From: Lepturacanthus savala
Taxonomy: Eukaryota > Chordata > Actinopteri > Scombriformes > Trichiuridae
Length of the DNA stretch: 64,000 nt
NCBI GenBank assembly: GCA_030544235.1
Contig: CM060461.1
Location: 28,166,133-28,230,132, forward strand
Direction of reading: 5' to 3'
Made by a program: the position numbers and the translations under genes
The notes under the pieces: generated by a model
Seen by the model: only the letters and a program-made list of their open reading frames with translations
The model's database searches: none
Told to the model about the DNA's origin: nothing
In this document: positions 56,090 to 64,000 of the stretch, in pieces
Numbering within the stretch: the stretch's first letter is position 1
Layout of the letters: each line of letters opens with the position of its first letter

Positions 56090-57516
56090 CGCTACTCTTC
56101 ACCTAATGGCTGGAGCTAAAAGGCCCTCCATGTAAGCTTCTATACGCAGAGTTCCTGCAGGCTCTTAAAAACTCTGAAAACTGTATTTGTAAGGAAGTGG
56201 TAGACATTTAATACCTGGAAATATTCACTAAAATCAATCCAATAATAGACTTTTTGTCATTCTGTTTCCTATAGTACATCATATCTACTACAGGGGAAGT
56301 TTTTAATGAAAATATATGGACGTTATATACATTTAATTCAGAAATAAATGAAGAAATAAAAAAAAAAAGGTTGCTGTTTTGCATAAATTGTATTAAAAAG
56401 ACCTTTTTTTGCTCTAGTAGATCATATTCACAATGCTCCGACTACTACAGGTGAAGTTTTAGGAGGATTATAGGTGGATTATATGGATGTCTGCATTTAA
56501 ATAAAATATAAATGCTAGTAGTTCTGTGGTTTTAGAACACCTTAAGTCCATTACTGCAGAAAAGCTGGATGTCTAAGTTGTTAACTGATTATTTTTGTAG
56601 CTTTTAAATGTCCCATATTCTACAATTTACTGTTTTATATTAGGAATTTGAAGCAGCAAATATCATTTCAGGATAGTTTTCCACTTCTTTTCTCCAGCTT
56701 CTTTCTCCTCCTCTTTAAATGGCTGTTGGTGGTGACTGTATAGTAGTGACATCACAACTTCACATAAGTAATGACGGCTTGTTTTAAGGCAAATACAGTC
56801 AAATATATATATATAGGGCTCTAATAAATCTAGAAGGTATTCATTGGAATTCAACTGATTAATTGAATAAAAATGTAGAAATGCATGTTCTAAAACTGTT
56901 TTAATATTTAAGTTTTAATTTTATATAAAAAGTCTTAAAGGAACCTGGTCTGTTTGTGAAGTTATGATGACCTTTGCCCTTTCTCTGCCCTCCTCTAGGT
57001 TAGAGGTGGGTTTCTCACCGGGCTGTGAAGTGATGTTTATGAAGGTCTGTGCTGAAGGCAGGAAGACTGCTAGCTCAGGCTGGATGCCCCCATCACCTTT
57101 CACCCCGCCCCTTAGAGACGCCCCGCCCCCGACGCCAGGGTGGGAACCATGGCAACGGTCCCAGCCATCCTCTCATTTCTCTCGTACTATTCATACTACT
57201 GCAGATTTCATCCGAGGTGACGTCAGTGGGTCCCGAAAGAGATTTAACGTCAAATCTTATAGTCTTTAACTCGTTGCATATTATTGATCTATGTGAGTAA
57301 AATTAAAAAAAAAAGAAAAATCTTGCCATTTGTACCACTGAGCCAAATGTAGAATTAAGTTTATTGTTGTAAAAGTAGCTTAGCCATGTAGAAGATGCAA
57401 CACTTAAAACCTGTCATCACTGTTGTGAAATAACATTGGGGAAATTGTGTCTTGGTATGATTTCTGAATAATTTTTATACTTGCATAACTTGGAGGAAGC
57501 TAAGACGATTAATAAA
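56090..57516 (+). other. selenot: selenot 3' UTR, possibly with an intron, ending at a poly(A) signal
   Basis: The SECIS lies almost 1 kb after the stop. ATGTAAGC near 56,130 could be a donor and CCTCTAG ending at 56,999 an acceptor, with a MITE-like relic (56,149-56,300) between, so a 3' UTR intron is possible. AATAAA at 57,511-57,516 is the likely poly(A) signal. Confidence 0.5.
57028..57099 (+). promoter_or_regulatory. selenot: SECIS element (form 2) of selenot
   Basis: AUGA core at 57,039-57,042 faces GA at 57,083-57,084, forming the tandem G.A quartet. Below it GUGAUG (57,030-57,035) pairs with CAUCAC (57,091-57,096). Above it an 11-bp helix with one mismatch (57,044-57,054 with 57,071-57,081) leads to the conserved AA at 57,055-57,056, 12 nt after the core. 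A GGCAG/CUGCU mini-helix capped by GAAGA makes it form 2. It binds SBP2 and directs Sec insertion at the UGA of exon 2. Confidence 0.9.
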
Positions 57517-57924
57517 ACCTATTGTAACTATTTAACTGTAAAGCAGTGGTGTGTTGTTGAGCTTTACTGATGCATAGAGCTGCGATCAACCAATCAGTTG
57601 TTAGTAGATCAGTTTACTATTATAAAAGACTAAAGAAACCAGGAAATAATCAGAGAAGCTGGAACCAGAGAATTTGCTGCTGAATGGAGATAGAGAAAAG
57701 CTGCTTCCTTCATCTTTGAGCCATCTGCTCCACTTAATGCTGTTAGCAGGGTTTGATCTGGTTATAAGAGACACAACAGATTAAACATCAGGACAATGCA
57801 AGATGGCGAAACTAGGGTTCTATCCAGTCGGTGTAATTTTGCATATTGAACGGCCACGATTCACTTTGAAGACGTCTGTAGGGAACATGCAGAAAATAAT
57901 CCAATCAAAATCAAAGGGAGGAAC
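57517..57924. other. Space between convergent selenot and erich6 3' ends
   Basis: About 400 bp. Contains one copy of the dispersed CAGAGAAGCTGGAACCAG element (57,570-57,690). The two poly(A) signals face each other across it. Confidence 0.6.
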
Positions 57925-57930
57925 TTTATT
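57925..57930 (-). terminator. erich6: erich6 poly(A) signal
   Basis: AATAAA on the minus strand, about 58 nt after the TAA stop at 57,988-57,990. Another AATAAA lies at 57,977-57,982, probably too close to the stop. Confidence 0.5.
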
Positions 57931-57987
57931 ACTGCTATTAGAGACCATCCTGAAGGCTCCGATGGATAAAAGTCTTTTTATTCTCAC

Positions 57988-60900
57988 TTATCGCCACTTT
58001 GCCGTCGACTTCCAGGTTTTTTGGGGGTTAGAAGGCGTCATCAGGTTCTGGATTTTAATCCTGGTTTCCAGCACGAACAGCTCCTCATTCACTACAGATG
58101 GTCCAGAAACAGGCCCGTCGCTGGTGCATTTACACTGGGGGAGAAAAAGAGTTTAAAAGGTTTTAAAGGTTTAACCACATCAGCCCCAAGTCACCTGGAA
58201 TTAAAATAAATCTGCAATGTGAGGTGACTACAGAGGAGTCTGACTAAACTGTTGCTGTAAATGTGTTTTACTATGGATAAAAATACTTTATTTAAAACAT
58301 AAAACCAAACTGGATAGGCTAAATTATCTGCAATGCAAAGTTCACTGATTAATAAGATCAAGATTTGTCTATAAAATCCTATAAATCACATTGAGGATCA
58401 TTCCAGAACATGAATACTATTATATTATTAAATAAAAAGCAGGAGAGATGTCTTAAAGGCAAAAAGTGCCATATTTAGCTGTAAAAGATGCTCATTTAAT
58501 TCATATTTCTGTAAAGAAACAGGAACTGAATCGTCTTTGTTGTCTCCCTTGGTACAGTCATGCAGTGGGTCCTCTATTGGATCCTTTAAATGGGCCGGTT
58601 CTGGCCCCCGGGCCACATGTTTGACACCATTAATCACTATTACCTGATCACAGCAGGTGCCCACGCTGAACTTCGCCTGTTGACCTCTGGCCAGGAAGGA
58701 GACAAATACTTGTTCTTTTCCCAAAACTCTGACCCCGACGGTTTTGTTAAGGGACAGGAAGATGGGACGCAGAGGAGTGGGAGAAAGACTCAGACTAGTC
58801 CCGGTCCCGGTCCTGGTCCTGGTCCAGGTCCAGGTCCATCGGCGTAACCTGGCTCCTGTCACATCCAAATACTGACCTCCTGACCTGTCTAAGGTCAGCC
58901 TGCAACAATACACACACATATATATAACTAGCTACGCCTTTTTTTCTAGCAGTGTGCACAAGGTCGCCTCCTTGTGGCTCAATTAGTGAAAAACACATGT
59001 TAATGTGCCCTCTAGGAGAAAAATGTGTGTTAAAGTGCTTCCAAGTGCCCTCTTGGGAGCTAAATAACATGTTAAAGTGCCCTCTAGGAGTAATAATACA
59101 TGCTAAACTGCCCTTTTCACCCCTGCCCATGAAAATGTGTGTGTACCATATGTTTCCGTTGCTATGGTAACACGTCGCTCTGCCGTCGGAGTGGAACAGG
59201 GCTCTGATTGGCTGGTCGGGGGCGTGGCCGTCCTCATACACGACGCAGACCCTTCCGTTGTCCTCGGTGACCACGATAACCAGAGCCAAGAGGCCTGAGG
59301 GATAGCTGTTGCCATGACGATAAGGATGGGAACACCCACTAAAAGGCTCCAAATGGTATTTAAACAATTCTGTGTACATATATATATTTAATTTGAGTGG
59401 ATACAAGACCTGAGCAGAGCCGTCAGGGAACAGGGTGAGAAATTTGGTGCCGTTGGAATAATGTTTCTGTAGAAATTCTCCACCAGCCTGTAAACATGTG
59501 AGAATATTAAAGGCCTAACGTGTTTAGATATTATGTCTTGTGATGACAAATATATAATAACTGGGTATAATAACTAATATCACCTTGTTGTAAACTGTCT
59601 ATACAAATTATATAGTGTATTAAACATATATTATGATGTACTTTTACTATAAAGCTCGGTATAAAAACCTAAAAATGTGCATAGACATAGTTTGGCCACA
59701 TGGGGGCAATAGTACACACACACACAGTAATAGTAGTAATAATGAATGAGAAGGAACAGCATTTTAATTAGTTTATATGTAAAATCCATAACTTCTTTAT
59801 CTTGATCTTTATTATTTCTATTCAAAGGACTCAAACATCATTTGATTTCTGTGTTAAATAGTTCGGTTCAGGTATTTTTAATGAGACGAATGCTTCAGTT
59901 ACCTGATGACGACTTAATCCAAACTGAAACGCCTTGTGGTCACAGACAGGGACGGACGCCGGCTCCACTTCTAGTTTCAGTCTGTTCTCAGTCGTGTGAC
60001 TTGAAGATTTTTCCCAGCATTTGTTTCTTGGAGCGCAGGAGAGACGAAAGCTCAGGGCCTTTGATGCAGGAGCGACTAAACAATAGCAGGAAGAAGATTA
60101 GCTCAGTCTCTGTTTAAAGCTTCTTAACAATTAAAATGAAATGTTTATCATGACTCACAGGTTTCTGCTGTTGGACGTTGGGCTGAATAATCCTCCATGA
60201 TTCTCAGTTCTGATTGTTCTCTGGGGAAATATCAGGGATACATCATTGCCCTTGGCTTTAGTGCTGTGACGTTATGTTAAGATAAGTTTCTTTTTCTAAT
60301 AAGATGAATTTGCACCTAAGTCCTTTCCCTAAATTCACTAAAAACTCATTAGGATCCTCCATCTCTCGGCCTTGGAAGAGCAGCTCCTCCAACTCTGCGG
60401 TTGGATTTTCTTCCTCCATCGACAGGATCTCGATCCCAGGGTAACGCCTCCCCTCCACCAAACACCTCAGCTCCGCCAGCGTTTTAAACAGCTGCCGACG
60501 CTGAATGCAGCAGAAGGACGGGACCTCCTGAGATGATGAGGACGACGTGCAGAGAGAGGAAAACATGCAAAATGCCGTTTAAGGAAGGGTCAAGGAGTTT
60601 ACATGCAGCAATTCAGTTCATGGGCCACGTTCAGTAAAAAAAAAATACCTGCAAACTGCAAATGCATGCAAAGTCTATTGTTGCATGCATTGCAATTCAA
60701 ACATGTACTTATTTATTTGCATTGCTTTATTTTCATTATAATTCCACAGTGACAGAATGCAGCACCATTTGTATAGACGACTGTCACAATTTAAAATAAA
60801 TATATTTAATTTAGTTGGATTATTTGTGCATTATTTTCCTTTTGCACATGAGGTGAAAATGAATGGGGTGAGGGAATAAATTACAAATAAATACATATAA

Positions 60901-62568
60901 TGGAATAATAAATAATACACCAATTAATACATTTTATGAATTATTTAAAGAAATATTGACATTTAATTATTCATTGCATGTTTGACCCCCCTGTTATGGA
61001 TTATCAATAATCACTATTAATGCAGATTGAGCTACCTGCCAGTTAATAGCACATTTTATCTGTTCTAAATGTACCTTAAATGAATATTTTTCACATGTTT
61101 ACACTCTTAAAATGTGAGTAGACAAATATGCACCAGGCAAATGTCTGTTTATTAATATTGGAACAATGAGAAATAGTCTCAGTAACGTTAAAACCTCAGT
61201 TTTTGCTGCCATCCCTTAAAATCAGCTGTAAAATACACTTAAATATCTGATTATTCCTGAGGGGGATTCGAACACATCCCTTGAATAATTCTATTATTTT
61301 AATATTATCTATATTAACATCTATAGTATTTCTGGTCAATTTCAACCCATATATATTTACTTAAAGTATTTTTTTAATACAATAGATCTTTGCTATGGTG
61401 CTTTTATTTTGTTGAAGTCTTGAAATCCTGATGCAAATAAACACACACAGAGTCCAACTTGTAACTGCAGTGATTCACAACCAGGACTCTGGACACATCT
61501 GGGATGTTTTATTTAACTTTTAAAGCCCTGATTCTAATTGATAATGTATAACCAGGTTAAGGAAAGTGCCGGGAACTGACCTGAAGCTCCTCTACCCAGG
61601 TTAGATCCAGAGAAGGTTCGGCCTTTCCCCTGCAGTACTCACATCCTGCTGATGGAGGCTGCGACAGGTTTAAAGTCAGCTAATTAGTAATATACAGCAA
61701 ATCAATATAGCTGTAGGAATTCTCTGTTAGTACCGATGGAGGAACGGTTGTTAGGTTCAGCCTGTGGTCGTCAGACTCCCGACTGTGTTTCAGGATTCCT
61801 GCTCCGATAAAATGGACGGACTGTGGATTTAAAACAAAAAGTACTGTGATGTTTCTTGATTGAATCATGAAAAGGTCAAATAGATTTATTTGATGATCCA
61901 TCTTACAGCTTCATCCAGGACACCGGGCGTCTCACTGGGATCTAATGATGCAGCAGCTGAAATAAAAAACATTAATACGTCAAGATTCTGCTGTTTTCCT
62001 TTAATCCTCATTTCCTCCTTAAATTTTACATCTGTAAAATCATTATAGATTCATATTTTTTCTGCTTTTGTTCCAATAATCTCTTAAACAACTTCTTTCC
62101 TGCTCAAAACATTCAGTCTTTTACAAGGATTATCTATTTTAATTACTTCATTATTTAAAAAATAGTTCGTTTTCATATAATAAATGCTTTTTGTCTTTTT
62201 TTTCATTATTTTTCTGTTAAATAAAAAACAAAAATACAATAAAATGAATCCAAAATCCAATCCTCCTACTGTTTATTATATGAAAAATACTTATTTTTTC
62301 TTGCAAAGAAATGAACTGACATTTAAAGGATTAAAATATGAAAAATGGCTGATAGTTTTCAGCATGAAATGGTTGTTTAAGAGATTTTTTTGTCCCATAG
62401 TTGCTGAATTGGTGCAACATTTGTCCACAATAAAAGACATATGAGTAAAAAACAATGAATTAAAGAATATTTTCTGCAAAATTCCATGTCAAGAGAATTT
62501 AAATTAAAAAAAAGGACATGAATTGCAGCAGACTCACATGGAAAACTCATATTTTTCTGTTCTGCTGA
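57988..62568 (-). CDS. erich6: FAM194-domain protein, ERICH6-like (start not found)
   Basis: Exons, in transcript order on the minus strand: 62568-62538, 61956-61907, 61820-61734, 61658-61581, 60527-60316, 60075-59903, 59487-59405, 59305-59147, 58899-58644 and 58134-57988 (stop TAA). Phases fit throughout except in 60075-59903, whose first half (GPELSSLLRSKKQMLGKIF) and second half (ENRLKLEVEPASVPVCDHK) are in different frames. The C-terminal part (HYSNGTKFLTLFPDGSAQVF-YPSG, SNGNIWLTLD, GGQYLD) is the beta-rich YPSG repeat type of the FAM194 domain found in ERICH6/ERICH6B. Exon 58899-58644 holds a coding six-base repeat. Tail-to-tail position with selenot equals the human SELENOT-ERICH6 order. 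Function is unknown. The upstream part and true start codon remain uncertain. Confidence 0.68.
58797..58838. repeat. erich6: Hexanucleotide repeat inside an erich6 coding exon
   Basis: GGTCCC/GGTCCT/GGTCCA repeated seven times on the plus strand. On the coding strand it encodes alternating Thr with Trp, Arg and Gly (WTWTWTRTRTGTGT). It lies between the conserved GGQYLDVTGARL and PLRPIFLSLNKTVGVRVLGK segments. Confidence 0.85.
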
Positions 62569-62887
62569 CTGAGGACAGAATAACAGCGTTTACTTCTCTC
62601 CTGATAATGAACAGAGACGATACATTAGAAAACCATTTAATAAAATATACATAATCATATTTCCATCACAAAGATGCCTCTATACTTAAGTATATTCAGA
62701 AATATGCAATTATCAGGTAGAAAAGGAGACAGAAACTAATACATCCTTCCAATTCCCCCTTCCTTCCCCCCCAAGTGTGTATCATGGAAGAGACAAATGA
62801 ACCTGTATAAGTTCTGGTTATAAGAAAAACAGCACATTTGCAAAAAGCAGCGATAGAATTAGATATCAGGTTATATATAAACTCACC

Positions 62888-63062
62888 TCAGTGCCTGTCA
62901 AACATCAAGGCTTCGCTTTTGCTGGTGTTGTCAGTAACCTTGGAGATGAAATAGTTGTGTTCAGCAACTGCTTGGCTGCTGCTTATAATACCAACATTAT
63001 GAAACACACGTATAGGTCCTGTGTTGATGTGTTGACTCTTCACTCCCTGAAACCTGATCTGC
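62888..63062 (-). other. Possible further upstream erich6 exon
   Basis: On the minus strand a CTCTCTGCAG acceptor at the right is followed by 57 open codons (IRFQGVKSQHINTGPIRV start) and ends at a strong donor CTGAG/GTGAGT. An in-frame TGA comes right before the donor, so it would be untranslated, out of use or broken. The plus strand is also open here. Low confidence. Confidence 0.25.
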
Positions 63063-63078
63063 AGAGAGGAAGAAGCTT

Positions 63079-63081
63079 ATT

Positions 63082-63114
<33 letters not shown>

Positions 63115-63256
63115 TTTTTTTTCTAAAGAAGATTCTCTCAAATCTGGAACATTTGAAGGATTTGGAGACATTAAATACAATTTAACCACCAAAAAACAAA
63201 TAGCACAATCTCACTTAAAGGTCAGAAACATATATATATATATATATATATATATG
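63079..63256. repeat. TA microsatellites
   Basis: (TA)n at 63,079-63,113 and 63,231-63,256, with A/T-rich sequence between. Confidence 0.9.
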
Positions 63257-63807
63257 CATTTCTTTTCAGATGCCCTTATCTAAATTAAATATTTACCACA
63301 AAAGGAAGGGGTATTAAAAATGCACAGATTATTTTAATGCAATTTTTCTCACCATAATTCTACAGAATTTCTCTTAAACTGTTTTTACTCCAACAACCGT
63401 CAAAGCACACATATGCTATTTGAGATGAAAATCCATTGTTATTTAACAACGTTTTCTGCAGCAGAATTCGTAAATATTTCATAAGTTTAAACTCTGGTTT
63501 ATAAATAATTCTTGCAAAATGAAGAACTGTGAAGAATACAATGTTTTTGTGCAGTTCAACAAAACAAAATAACTGTAATTAATAATAATAATGCCTCCAA
63601 TAATTAGACTACACTAACTTCTTCTCTGCTGTCTCCTGACCTCATGGAAACCTTGGTGTTTTACACAGGTGGAACCAATCCATGGTGATTAGGGGGAACC
63701 ATTAGCCTTCTCACCTCAGCGTTTGATTGGTTGATGCAGCACCTGAGGTGGATATGCTGCAACTCAAATAGCTGTGGCCAAGTGTTGGGCGACCCATGCA
63801 GCACTGT
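63257..63807. other. Intergenic, nothing firm recognised
   Basis: AT-rich to about 63,620, then a more mixed 180-bp stretch with two ATTGGT/ACCAAT-type motifs (63,674 and 63,727) that could be a promoter for the frame starting at 63,808. Confidence 0.35.
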
Positions 63808-64000
63808 ATGATGTGTAAAGATAAAATGAAAGGCGTTCGGCTTTTCTTAGGCACAGCTGTTATTTTGACATGTTATTTGGCACAGACGATAGACTGCTCT
63901 CGACTGACCAAAACAGTAAGGCGAAAAGAAGAAGATGATGTGGCCAATAGGACGATAGGTGTCCAAGAGGGGAAAATTGTGTTTGGGAAAGCATATAAGG
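63808..64000 (+). CDS. Possible first coding exon of a secreted protein, cut by the window edge
   Basis: An open frame runs from ATG at 63,808 (others in frame at 63,811 and 63,826) to the window end without a stop. From the 63,826 ATG it begins MKGVRLFLGTAVILTCYLAQ: a short basic start and a hydrophobic core, followed by TIDCSRL, a typical signal peptide with a likely cleavage before or near TIDC. The rest (KTVRRKEEDD, then a possible NRT glycosylation site) is hydrophilic. A GTAAGG within the frame at about 63,918 could be a donor. I do not recognise the protein. It could be chance: the frame is only about 60 codons. Confidence 0.35.
   Translation, partial: MMCKDKMKGVRLFLGTAVILTCYLAQTIDCSRLTKTVRRKEEDDVANRTIGVQEGKIVFGKAYK

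Noticed and set aside
59410..59410. erich6 donor at GTCTTG just after the Gln codon
   Set aside because: It breaks the frame with the next exon. Using GTATCC five bases later restores the phase and gives AQVFYPSG.
62891..63283. 130-codon plus-strand frame
   Set aside because: The second part is TA-repeat IYIYIY and the first part has no recognisable homology. The minus strand is equally open and fits a possible erich6 exon better, though also weakly.

Overview
This is vertebrate nuclear DNA, almost certainly from a ray-finned (teleost, probably percomorph) fish. The genes are split into short exons with GT-AG introns and match vertebrate orthologues. The non-coding DNA is packed with long CA/TG microsatellites, minisatellites and short inverted-repeat transposons typical of fish. 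I cannot name the species.

Layout. (1) 1-15,303: the 3' two thirds of a Patched gene, + strand, 15 coding exons to the stop codon, then a 1.8-kb 3' UTR. Signature segments (for example HDKYDTTGENLR) identify ptch2, although it has a long PTCH1-like C-terminal tail. (2) 15,304-33,220: an 18-kb gene-free interval made largely of tandem arrays: a ~180-bp satellite, two blocks of one 37-bp minisatellite, 20-bp hairpin units and AT palindromes, plus mobile-element relics. (3) 33,435-48,444: a complete kif2c (kinesin-13, MCAK), + strand, 22 coding exons, 693 residues, with a plausible cell-cycle promoter. Its introns hold several minisatellites and an inverted copy of its own exons 18-20. (4) 50,106-57,516: a complete selenot (selenoprotein T), + strand, five coding exons. 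It has an in-frame UGA for selenocysteine and a well-formed SECIS element in the 3' UTR. (5) 57,925-63,062: a FAM194-domain gene on the - strand, best called erich6, tail-to-tail with selenot. One exon is out of frame and another carries a coding hexanucleotide repeat. (6) 63,808-64,000: an open frame with a signal peptide, + strand, cut by the window edge.

The genes do not form one pathway. ptch2 is a Hedgehog receptor and target, kif2c depolymerises microtubules at mitosis, selenot is an ER thioredoxin-like selenoprotein, and erich6 is uncharacterised. ptch2 and kif2c are neighbours in human 1p34.1, while SELENOT and ERICH6 are neighbours in 3q25.1. The window therefore joins two conserved blocks, and the joint lies between kif2c and selenot, where a strong CTCF-like motif sits just before the selenot start. 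The most unusual structure is the inverted duplication inside kif2c, which could fold its pre-mRNA into a long hairpin over the splice sites of exons 18-20. Exon boundaries were placed by hand from homology, splice sites and phase. They are mutually consistent for ptch2, kif2c and selenot.
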